A DNA stretch of 37,234 nucleotides, taken from Planctomycetaceae bacterium (lineage in GTDB: Bacteria; Planctomycetota; Planctomycetia; Planctomycetales; Planctomycetaceae). The notes below the pieces were generated by a model. The model saw only the letters and a list, made by a program, of their open reading frames with translations. It ran no database searches and had not been told where the DNA came from. The DNA lies in NCBI GenBank assembly GCA_002726205.1, contig PBSL01000006.1, forward strand, positions 99,206 through 136,439. Reading direction: 5' to 3'. Position 1 is the stretch's first letter; the number at the start of each line of letters is the position of its first letter. This document shows positions 1 through 8,493 of the stretch, in pieces. The translations under genes and the position numbers were made by a program.

Positions 1-91
1 CACCACGACATAACTTCCGCTGATCACCGTCTCGCACTTCGGTCTCCAATCGGCCAGAATGGAGTACCCCCTCAAGGATACGCGTGAGCAG

Positions 92-3000
92 ATGAACAAG
101 ATCCGGCTGAACCACTTGCTCTGCCTGCCTCTGGTCGCGGCCACCCTTGCCGCGGCCGATGCCGCGGACAAACCGGTTGACTTCGATCGACAGATCGCCC
201 CGCTACTGGCATCACGGTGCCTGGAATGCCACAGCGGGCCGTCCCCGAAAGGAAAGCTCGACCTCTCGGACCGGGGCAGATCCCTGCGTGGTGGCGAAAC
301 GGGTCCGGCCCTTGTACCGCGTCGCGCCGCGGACAGTCTTGTCTGGGTTCGCATCATGCAAGACGACATGCCACCAAAACACCCTCTGCCGAAAACCGAG
401 CGAACCTTGTTGCACCGTTGGATTTCCGAAGGCGCCCGCTGGGGAACCAACCCCATTGACCGCTTTCGCTACACCACAGAATCAAGAGCCGGTTACAACT
501 GGTGGTCGTTGCTCCCACTGGCCCCTCCCGTCCCACCGGCTATTACCGCTGAAACGAAGCGACACTCGCGATGGCCACGCAATGATATCGATCGTTTTGT
601 GCTCGCCCGGCTCGTACGACAGGGCCTATCACCGGCCCCGGCAGCCAGTCCCCGCGCATTGATACGCCGCCTGTTTGTCGACCTGCACGGTCTTCCGCCC
701 GATCCCGGGACCGTCGCGGCTTTTGTTGCCAATCCCAGCGAGACCGCCTACGAAACGCTGGTGGATCGCCTGCTGGCCTCTCCGCATTATGGCGAACGCT
801 GGGGCCGTCACTGGCTCGACGTTGTTCGCTTTGGTGAGAGCAACGGTTTTGAACGCAATGCGCCCCGGACAACGTTCTGGCATTACCGCGACTGGGTCAT
901 CCAGGCGCTCAACCAGGACATGCCCTACGACCGCTTCGCCCAACTGCAACTAGCCGGCGACCTGATCCTTCCTGGCGTCGAGGGTGCCGCGGCTGCGGGT
1001 TTCCTGGTCGCCGGCGTCCACAACACTGTCGTCGGCGGAAGCAAACGCATGAAACTCCTGGCTCGCCAGGACGAACTCGAGGAACTGGTCGGAACTGTCG
1101 GACAGACGTTCCTGGGCCTGACGATCAACTGTGGCCGTTGTCACGACCACAAGTTCGACCCGATCCCCAGCAGCGAATACTATCGAGTGGTGGCCGCGTT
1201 GGATGGAGTCGTTCACGGGGAACGCGACGTGGCTCAACCCGAACAGGCGGCCCGGCAAGCAATCGTCGACACGCAGATTCGCTCGCTGCAGCAGCGCCTG
1301 GCACTTCTGGAAACACGGGCCCGCGCCTCGGTCCTCAAGGCTCGCAAGAAGAAGGCTCCCACAAAAACACCTTCTCCCGATCTTCCCCGCCCGACGGCGA
1401 GCTGGAACTTCGACTCCGACTTTCGTGACAGCATTGGTTCATTGCATGGTCGCCCCGTCGGCGGTGCCCGCCTGGAAAAAGGGGCGGTTGTCGTCGACGG
1501 CAAGACCGCCTACGTACAGACCGCAAAACTGACCAAGCCACTCGCCGAAAAGACTCTCGAGGCCTGGGTTCAACTCGCCAATCTTACCCAGCGAGGCGGA
1601 GGTGTAATCAGCATCCAGGCCTCCGGGGGGGGAGTCTTCGATGCGATTGTCTACGGAGAACGTGAGCCGGGACACTGGATGGCCGGAAGTAACGGTTTCG
1701 TGCGAACCCGCTCGTTTGCCGGATCCGTCGAAACGATGGCCACCACCAAGCCCGTGCATTTCGCCATCAGCTACCAGGCCGATGGAACCATCACCGGTTA
1801 TCGCAATGGCCGACTCTACGGGAAGGCTTACCGGACGGGATTTCAGAAATATTCGGCCGGCAACGCCGAGATCGTCTTCGGTCTGCGGCATGCTCCCGCC
1901 GGCGGCAACAAGATGCTCTCGGCTCGGATCCTGCAGGCGCGGCTTTACGACAGGGCACTGTCGCCGAAAGCGATCGCAGCCTCGGCCGGCGCCGAAAGCG
2001 AATTTGTTTCGGCCCGATCTCTGCTCGCCGCCATGACCGCCAACGAACGCACGCAACATGCCGTACTCGGCAAACAGCTCACCACACTCGAAACCGAATC
2101 CCGAAAACTGGCAACTCTCGCTCGCGCCAAACTCTACACCGTCACCCCGCGTCAACCCGAGAAGATGCGGATTCACATCCGCGGAAGCGTTACCAACTAC
2201 GGGCCGACCGTCACTCCAGGTGGCATCTCCGCGGTCCCCGGACTCCCGGCCGATTTCGGCCTCGCCGCCGATGCTCCCGATTCCAGCAGACGCCGGAAGC
2301 TAGCCGCCTGGATCACCTCGCCGCAAAACCCTCTGTTTACCCGCGTGATGGTCAATCGCGTTTGGCACTACCATTTCGGACGGGGAATTGTCTCGACACC
2401 CAGCGATTTCGGTTTTAACGGTGCACGCCCCAGCCATCCTCGACTGCTCGAATGGCTCGCCGCGCGTTTCACCGCCGACGGGTTTCGGATCAAGTCCCTG
2501 CACCGCACGATTCTGCTCTCGGCAACCTATCGTCAAGCCTCCCGACCCCGCCCCCTGCCGTTGGCTCGTGACGCGAACAACCGTCTGTTGTGGCGGATGT
2601 CGCCCCGGCGGATCGAGGCCGAAGTCCTACGGGACTCGATCCTGGCCGTGGCTGGCCAACTCGACATCACTCGCGGTGGCCCCGGTTTTGTCGATGTTTC
2701 GATCACACCCAACAACGGCACGACCTATTACGAGCCATTCGACAAGAACGATCCCGCTTTGAACCGACGAACCATTTATCGCTTCACGCCGCGGGGTGGC
2801 CGCAGCGCGGTTCTCGACACATTCGATTGCCCCGACCCCTCGATAGCTGCTCCTCGTCGCAATGTCACAACCACTCCGCTCCAGGCGCTCAGCCTGCTCA
2901 ACAACGCCTTCGTTCTACGAATGGCCGCTTACTTTGCCACCCGCATCGCTGACGACGTCGGCGACGACATCGACCGCCAGATCACCCGTGGCTGGCAACT

Positions 3001-3124
3001 GGCGGTCCAGCACGCCCCGGACCCTCGACAGCGACGCCTCTCCCGGAAACTGATTCGAAACCACGGTCTGCCCACCCTTTGCCGAGCGTTATTCAACACC
3101 AACGACTTCATCATCATCGAGTGA
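92..3124 (+). CDS. PSD1-type secreted protein: planctomycete cytochrome C, DUF1549, LamG, DUF1553
   Basis: Predicted 1010-residue exported protein. The ATG at 92 is preferred over the one at 59 because it places a signal peptide (basic MNKIR, then a hydrophobic stretch ending near AAADA) at the N-terminus. A haem c motif CLECH (residues 43-47) lies in the planctomycete cytochrome C module. DUF1549 follows (about 160-390) and contains a second CXXCH, CGRCH at 347-351, followed by DHKFDPI as is usual in this family. A LamG/concanavalin-like domain occupies about 433-635, and DUF1553 runs from about 729 to the end. The order is typical of PSD1 proteins, which are abundant in Planctomycetes and biochemically uncharacterised. 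The stop overlaps the next gene's start. Inference: a periplasmic or surface electron-transfer or carbohydrate-related protein working with the following DUF1501 protein. Family assignment is firm; function is not. Confidence 0.93.
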   Translation: MNKIRLNHLLCLPLVAATLAAADAADKPVDFDRQIAPLLASRCLECHSGPSPKGKLDLSDRGRSLRGGETGPALVPRRAADSLVWVRIMQDDMPPKHPLPKTERTLLHRWISEGARWGTNPIDRFRYTTESRAGYNWWSLLPLAPPVPPAITAETKRHSRWPRNDIDRFVLARLVRQGLSPAPAASPRALIRRLFVDLHGLPPDPGTVAAFVANPSETAYETLVDRLLASPHYGERWGRHWLDVVRFGESNGFERNAPRTTFWHYRDWVIQALNQDMPYDRFAQLQLAGDLILPGVEGAAAAGFLVAGVHNTVVGGSKRMKLLARQDELEELVGTVGQTFLGLTINCGRCHDHKFDPIPSSEYYRVVAALDGVVHGERDVAQPEQAARQAIVDTQIRSLQQRLALLETRARASVLKARKKKAPTKTPSPDLPRPTASWNFDSDFRDSIGSLHGRPVGGARLEKGAVVVDGKTAYVQTAKLTKPLAEKTLEAWVQLANLTQRGGGVISIQASGGGVFDAIVYGEREPGHWMAGSNGFVRTRSFAGSVETMATTKPVHFAISYQADGTITGYRNGRLYGKAYRTGFQKYSAGNAEIVFGLRHAPAGGNKMLSARILQARLYDRALSPKAIAASAGAESEFVSARSLLAAMTANERTQHAVLGKQLTTLETESRKLATLARAKLYTVTPRQPEKMRIHIRGSVTNYGPTVTPGGISAVPGLPADFGLAADAPDSSRRRKLAAWITSPQNPLFTRVMVNRVWHYHFGRGIVSTPSDFGFNGARPSHPRLLEWLAARFTADGFRIKSLHRTILLSATYRQASRPRPLPLARDANNRLLWRMSPRRIEAEVLRDSILAVAGQLDITRGGPGFVDVSITPNNGTTYYEPFDKNDPALNRRTIYRFTPRGGRSAVLDTFDCPDPSIAAPRRNVTTTPLQALSLLNNAFVLRMAAYFATRIADDVGDDIDRQITRGWQLAVQHAPDPRQRRLSRKLIRNHGLPTLCRALFNTNDFIIIE

Positions 3125-4542
3125 ACGCCGTGTTGACATCGACACCCCACATCGATCGTCGTCAGCTCCTGGACTTCGGCAGCCACGGCCTGGCCGCAAT
3201 CGCCCTCGCCCAGTTGCTCGGAGAGAACGCCGATGGGGCACCGCAATTGCCCGCCCGTGCCCGTCGAGCCATCCAGATTTGCCTGGTCGGCGGCCTGAGC
3301 CACGTCGATTCCTTCGACTACAAACCCGGGCTGGATCGAAATCACGGCAAGACTCTGAAAACCGACGAAGCGCCGGACATCTTTTTCGGCAAGGTCGGCC
3401 TGCTGCGTCGCAGCGACTGGACTTTCCGGCAACGGGGTGAAAGCGGCCTGTGGATTTCCGACATGTTTCCCCGGATCGCCGAGAACGCCGACGAACTGAC
3501 GTTGCTGCGATCGATGGTGACCGACTCGGCTAATCACACGCCGGCACTGTTCATGCTCAACAGCGGCTTCGGGGCCAACGGCTTTCCCTCAACCGGCAGC
3601 TGGCTCTCCTATGCCCTCGGCAATGAATCCGAATCTCTTCCCACATTTGTCGTTCTTCCCGACGCGCGAGGAGGACCCAACGGCGGGGCGAGCAACTGGA
3701 GCAGCGGTTTTCTTCCCGCGCAGCACCAGGCCGTTATTTTTCGCGGTGGCAAACAACCCGTCCGCGACCTCTTCCCCGCCAAACCACAGGGACCCGGCTC
3801 GGACCGGGCCGTCCAGGAATTCCTGTCCACGCTCGGACGCCACGAGCTGTCTCAACGCAACAACGACAGCCTGCTAGCGGCTCGCATTCGCAGCTATGAA
3901 CTCGCCGCCAGAATGCAGACCTCGGTCCCCGAGGTCAGTGATCTCAGCAGCGAACCGCAACACATCCACGAACTCTACGGGCTGAACGACAAACGGACCG
4001 CCGACTGTGGTCGTCGCTGCCTACTGGGACGTCGCCTGTTGGAACGGGGAGTTCGATTCGTCCAGATCTACTCGGGGGGCCCAATCGCCGGCAGCCCTCG
4101 TGCCAGTTGGGATGCCCACGAGAGCGTACGCAGCAACCACGGTCTCGAAGCCTCCCGAATCGATCAACCAGTCGGAGCCCTGCTTGCGGACCTGCGGCAG
4201 CGAGGCATGCTCGATGACACGCTCGTGTTGTTTACCACCGAGTTCGGCCGAACACCCTTTGCCCAATCCGCCGCCAACAGCGTGGGCCCGGGCCGCGACC
4301 ACAATCGCTACGGTTTTTCCGGCTGGATGGCAGGCGGTGGCGTCAAACGGGGCCGGTCCCATGGGGCCACCGACGAAATCGGCTGGAAGGCCGTCGAACA
4401 GCCCATGCCCTGGCATGACTTCCACGCCACGCTCTTGTATCTCCTCGGGATCGACCACACCCGCTTGACTTACTACCACAATGGGATCCAACGACGACTG
4501 ACCAACGTCAAGGGCGAAGTCCATACCGGACTGCTCAACTGA
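3121..4542 (+). CDS. DUF1501 family protein (sulfatase/alkaline-phosphatase fold)
   Basis: A 473-residue DUF1501 protein. I place the start at GTG 3121, which overlaps the upstream stop as GTGA and suggests translational coupling; an in-frame ATG at 3079 would overlap by 46 bases and adds a non-conserved stretch, and GTG 3130 is also possible. The N-terminus has an RRQLL segment followed by a hydrophobic stretch, as in other DUF1501 members that may be exported by the Tat route. Typical blocks are visible: ICLVGGLSHVDSFDYKP, ELTLLRSMVTDSANHTPA, WDAHESV, and DTLVLFTTEFGRTPF followed by GRDHNRYGFSGWMAGGG. These align with the metal-binding strands of the alkaline phosphatase superfamily. DUF1501 genes regularly follow PSD1 genes in Planctomycetes. 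Substrate unknown. Confidence 0.92.
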   Translation: MNAVLTSTPHIDRRQLLDFGSHGLAAIALAQLLGENADGAPQLPARARRAIQICLVGGLSHVDSFDYKPGLDRNHGKTLKTDEAPDIFFGKVGLLRRSDWTFRQRGESGLWISDMFPRIAENADELTLLRSMVTDSANHTPALFMLNSGFGANGFPSTGSWLSYALGNESESLPTFVVLPDARGGPNGGASNWSSGFLPAQHQAVIFRGGKQPVRDLFPAKPQGPGSDRAVQEFLSTLGRHELSQRNNDSLLAARIRSYELAARMQTSVPEVSDLSSEPQHIHELYGLNDKRTADCGRRCLLGRRLLERGVRFVQIYSGGPIAGSPRASWDAHESVRSNHGLEASRIDQPVGALLADLRQRGMLDDTLVLFTTEFGRTPFAQSAANSVGPGRDHNRYGFSGWMAGGGVKRGRSHGATDEIGWKAVEQPMPWHDFHATLLYLLGIDHTRLTYYHNGIQRRLTNVKGEVHTGLLN

Positions 4543-4578
4543 CAGCCATTCGTCGTCATCCGGTGCAGGAACAAACCA

Positions 4579-7500
4579 ATGACACCTTCACGACCTATCA
4601 TCTTGCTTTCCATTGCAGTTCTCGGACTTTCTGCAGCCTTCCCCCAACCAGCACCAGCCGCAGCCCCAGACCAGGCCACACAACTGCTCGAACAATCGGG
4701 AATCCAGGGCGGGCTGATTGTCCACCTCGGCTGTCAAGACGGCACATTGACGGCCGCTCTACGTGTCAACGATCGTTACCAGGTCCACGGTCTCGACCGC
4801 AACTTCGCGATGATCCAGGCAACACGATCGCGACTGCTCGCCAAGGATATCTACGGCAAGGTCACCGCCAGCCGCCTGGTCGGCAACGAACTCCCCCTGG
4901 TCGACGGGCTGGTCAACCTTCTGCTCGTCGAGGACTCCCAGGGCATCGATCGACCCGAGATGTTGCGGGTCCTGGCTCCGGGGGGCGTCCTGCTGACCAA
5001 GACACCCACCGGCTGGAATCGACAGATCCGCCAGCGGCCAGACGACATTGACGACTGGACCCATTACCTGCATGACGCCAGCGGAAATGCCGTCGCGCAT
5101 GACAGCCAGGTCGGGCCTCCTCGTCATCTCCAGTGGATCGGTGGACCCCGTTGGTCACGCCACCACGACCGGATGGCGAGCATGAGCGCCATGGTCTCCG
5201 GTGGTGGCCGCCTGTACTACATCATGGACGAAGGATCCCGGGTTTCGATTCAACTTCCTCCCAAGTGGCGATTGATCGCCCGTGACGCATTCAACGGCAC
5301 GATTCTCTGGAAACAACCGCTGACGGATTGGCACAGTCATCTCTGGCCTCTCAAGAGTGGTCCCACGCAACTGGCTCGCCGACTGGTCACCGCCGGGCCG
5401 CATGTCTATGTGACGCTGGGGCTAAAATCGCCACTGACCATACTCGATGGAGCCACCGGCCACCGCCTGCGAGATCTCCCCGACAGCATCGGCACCGAAG
5501 AACTCCTTGTCGATCGTGGCCTGGTTTTTGCCATGGTCAACGATGGCGACTCAGCTCTTCTCAAGTACAACGTCCAGCTGAACCTCGGTGACCAGGCACG
5601 AGTGGCCAAAGATTTCGAGTGGAATCGCCTGCCGCGACGCATCGTTGCCTGGAACCCCGCGACCGGCAAACGCCTCTGGCAAGTCACCAGCCGGATCGCA
5701 CCGTTGACACTCGTGGCCGGCCCCAAACGAGTGTATTTCCACGACAGCGTGAATATCGTGGCGATTGATCGCACCACCGGAAAGCCGGCCTGGCAGGCCG
5801 CCGGCCCGGTCAAGACCAAGATCAACTTCAACTTCGGTCCCAAACTGGTGCTCTATCGCGACATCGTGCTTTTTGCCGGCGGTGACCGTACGATGCGGGC
5901 GCTGGATTCCGCCTCGGGGCGTCTGTTGTGGACGGCCCCGCATGACCAATCGGGATACAAGTCACCCGAGGACCTGCTGGTTTCGGGAAACCTCGTCTGG
6001 TCGGCACCGACCACGCGAACCAAGGACACGGGAGTCTTTACCGGCCGGGATCCCCGCACGGGCAAGATCATCAAGAAATTCGCACCCAACGTCGACACCT
6101 ACTGGTTCCATCATCGCTGCTACATCGCCAAGGCCACTGATCGGTTTCTGTTGCCCTCGAGAACAGGCATCGAGTTCGTTGATCCCCAGAAGGAATCATG
6201 GACGATTCACCACTGGGTTCGAGGGGGCTGCCTCTACGGCATCATGCCGTGCAACGGGTTGCTGTACGCTCCTCCCCACAACTGCGCCTGCTATCCCGAG
6301 GCGAAGCTGTACGGCCTGAACGTGTTGGCGCCGGCGACCCCGTCCCGGCGTGCCCCACAGCCACTCTCCGACGAGCAGAGACTGCTGAAGGGCCCCGCCT
6401 TCGATGCTCTACAAACACTCGAATCCCACACGAACAATTCGGCAGACTGGCCAACCTATCGTCACGACCGGGGCCGTTCCGGCAGTACCCCCGTTGCGGT
6501 ATCACCAACTCTCTCACGGGCCTGGCAGGCCCAATTCAAGGGGCGACTGACAAGCGTGGTGATCGCCGCAGGGCGGTTGTTCGTAGCCGAAATTGACCGA
6601 CACACACTCCACGCTCTCGATTCCAACACGGGCCGGCGCCTCTGGTCGCGGACCGTCGGGGGACGGATCGATTCGCCGCCGACGATCGCCGGACCGCGTG
6701 TTCTGTTTGGCTCCAACGACGGGCTGATCCACTGCCTGCGTGCCAGCGACGGAGAACTCGGCTGGACTTTCCATGCCGCCCCGACAGATCGACGACTGCC
6801 TTCCTTCGAACAGCTCGAGTCGGCCTGGCCTGTCCACGGCAGCGTGCTGGTCCGTAACGGCCAGGTCTATGCCGTCAGCGGCCGATCCACCTATCTCGAC
6901 GGCGGCCTGCGAATGCTCAGACTGGACGCCCGAACCGGTTACAAGATCTCCGAGACGCTGATGAACGATCGCGATCCCAAGACCGGCAAGAATCAGCAGA
7001 CGACCCTGCAGACACTGCAGATGCCGGTGGGTCTGCCCGACATACTCTCGAGCTCCAGCAACCGTGTCTTCATGCGGAGCCAGGAGTTTTCTCTCGACGG
7101 CGAACGTCTGGCCATGGGTCCCCACTCCGGCGACCCGTCGGTCCAGGGCTCGGTGCAAAAGGGTGAGGCCGCCCACCTGTTCGCCCCGATGGGATTTCTC
7201 GACGCCACGTATTTCCATCGCGCCTACTGGGTCTACGGTCGTAGTTTTGCCGGCGGCCACGCCGGTTATTACCAGGCAGGTAAGTTCACACCGTCTGGCC
7301 GATTGCTGGTAACCGACGGCGAGCGAATTTTCGGATTTGGTCGCAAACCCCAGTATTATCGCTGGACGACAACGATCGAACATCAACTGTTTGCTGCCGC
7401 CACTGGTGCCGCCGAACAGGCGAGATCCTCCAGCCAGGAACAGCTTTCTCGCAAGAACGCCCGGCGGGGCACCTCCTCGATGATCCAGGTCCCCAAGGCC

Positions 7501-8493
7501 AGCAGCCTCAATCCCAAAGGGCGGGAACTCACACTCGAGGCCTGGGTCCGCGCCGAAAAGAAATCTGGAGTCGTGGTGGCTCGCGGCGGACCTGCTCAGG
7601 GATTCGCCCTGATCATCGTCAACAGCAAGCCGCGATTCCTGGTCCGTACCGCCGGCCAGTTAACCATCGCCGCGGGTCCTGCCAACATCACGCGACGCTG
7701 GACACACCTGGCCGGCCAATTGGACAAGGACGGCCGCATGCGACTGTTCGTCAATGGCAAGCCAGTCGCCAGTGCCAAAGCCGCCGGGCCCCTGACATCC
7801 GACCCGGCCCAGGCAATGGGGATCGGCGGGGACGACATTTCCGCGGTCGGCACCTACCGCAGCCCCTACACGTTGACCGGCCAGATCGACGATGTCCGGC
7901 TCTATTTCGGCAGCGTCACTCCCCAAGAAATCTCCATCCATCACGACCGACCAGACACAACGGCCACCGCGACGGCCAAACTGGTCCTGTCCTACGACTT
8001 CGATGACGGAGAAGCCACCGACCGGTCACCGTCGAAAGTCAACGGCCTGCTTTCCGGAGTCAAGTCCATCAAGGCTCCGCGAGGCAAGGCCATGTCGTTT
8101 GTCGGCCGCCCGAGTCGCCAGGGCGGCTCGTTCGTCAAACCGATCTGGACCACCGATGTCCCCCTGCTCGTGCGAGCGATGGTCAAGGCCGGCCCCAACT
8201 TGTTCATCGCCGGACCACCCGACCTGGTCGACGAGGAGGAGTCGTTTCGGCTGCTCGTGGGCGGCAAAGACACGATCCAGAAGAAGCTGGCCCGCCAGGA
8301 CGCGGCGTTGCAGGGTTCCGAAGGGGGGTTGCTGCGTGCGATCTCGGCGGCCGACGGCAAAACGATCGGCGAGTTCCAACTCGACGGCCTACCGTCCTGG
8401 GACGGCATGGCTGCCGCTCGGGGGAGGCTGTTCCTTTCGACAACCGACGCCCGCGTGATCAGCCTGCGTCCGAAAGTCACTCCAAAACCCTAA
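4579..8493 (+). CDS. Exported methyltransferase-like / PQQ-type beta-propeller / LamG fusion protein
   Basis: A 1304-residue protein beginning 36 bases after the DUF1501 gene, with AGGAA seven bases before the ATG. A signal peptide (about 1-29) precedes a class I SAM-methyltransferase-like segment (about 40-145): a motif-I-like HLGCQDG at 49-55, an acidic GLDRN, and VLAPGGVLL. From about 170 the protein consists of PQQ/BamB-like propeller repeats (for example RLLWTAPHDQSG, GRRLWSRTVGG, GELGWTFHA). A LamG-like domain (about 965-1115) interrupts the propeller, which resumes at the C-terminus. It probably acts outside the cytoplasm in the same complex or pathway as the two preceding genes. A true methyltransferase would lack SAM there, so the N-terminal fold may be repurposed. 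The stop overlaps the convergent gene by four bases. Confidence 0.9.
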   Translation: MTPSRPIILLSIAVLGLSAAFPQPAPAAAPDQATQLLEQSGIQGGLIVHLGCQDGTLTAALRVNDRYQVHGLDRNFAMIQATRSRLLAKDIYGKVTASRLVGNELPLVDGLVNLLLVEDSQGIDRPEMLRVLAPGGVLLTKTPTGWNRQIRQRPDDIDDWTHYLHDASGNAVAHDSQVGPPRHLQWIGGPRWSRHHDRMASMSAMVSGGGRLYYIMDEGSRVSIQLPPKWRLIARDAFNGTILWKQPLTDWHSHLWPLKSGPTQLARRLVTAGPHVYVTLGLKSPLTILDGATGHRLRDLPDSIGTEELLVDRGLVFAMVNDGDSALLKYNVQLNLGDQARVAKDFEWNRLPRRIVAWNPATGKRLWQVTSRIAPLTLVAGPKRVYFHDSVNIVAIDRTTGKPAWQAAGPVKTKINFNFGPKLVLYRDIVLFAGGDRTMRALDSASGRLLWTAPHDQSGYKSPEDLLVSGNLVWSAPTTRTKDTGVFTGRDPRTGKIIKKFAPNVDTYWFHHRCYIAKATDRFLLPSRTGIEFVDPQKESWTIHHWVRGGCLYGIMPCNGLLYAPPHNCACYPEAKLYGLNVLAPATPSRRAPQPLSDEQRLLKGPAFDALQTLESHTNNSADWPTYRHDRGRSGSTPVAVSPTLSRAWQAQFKGRLTSVVIAAGRLFVAEIDRHTLHALDSNTGRRLWSRTVGGRIDSPPTIAGPRVLFGSNDGLIHCLRASDGELGWTFHAAPTDRRLPSFEQLESAWPVHGSVLVRNGQVYAVSGRSTYLDGGLRMLRLDARTGYKISETLMNDRDPKTGKNQQTTLQTLQMPVGLPDILSSSSNRVFMRSQEFSLDGERLAMGPHSGDPSVQGSVQKGEAAHLFAPMGFLDATYFHRAYWVYGRSFAGGHAGYYQAGKFTPSGRLLVTDGERIFGFGRKPQYYRWTTTIEHQLFAAATGAAEQARSSSQEQLSRKNARRGTSSMIQVPKASSLNPKGRELTLEAWVRAEKKSGVVVARGGPAQGFALIIVNSKPRFLVRTAGQLTIAAGPANITRRWTHLAGQLDKDGRMRLFVNGKPVASAKAAGPLTSDPAQAMGIGGDDISAVGTYRSPYTLTGQIDDVRLYFGSVTPQEISIHHDRPDTTATATAKLVLSYDFDDGEATDRSPSKVNGLLSGVKSIKAPRGKAMSFVGRPSRQGGSFVKPIWTTDVPLLVRAMVKAGPNLFIAGPPDLVDEEESFRLLVGGKDTIQKKLARQDAALQGSEGGLLRAISAADGKTIGEFQLDGLPSWDGMAAARGRLFLSTTDARVISLRPKVTPKP

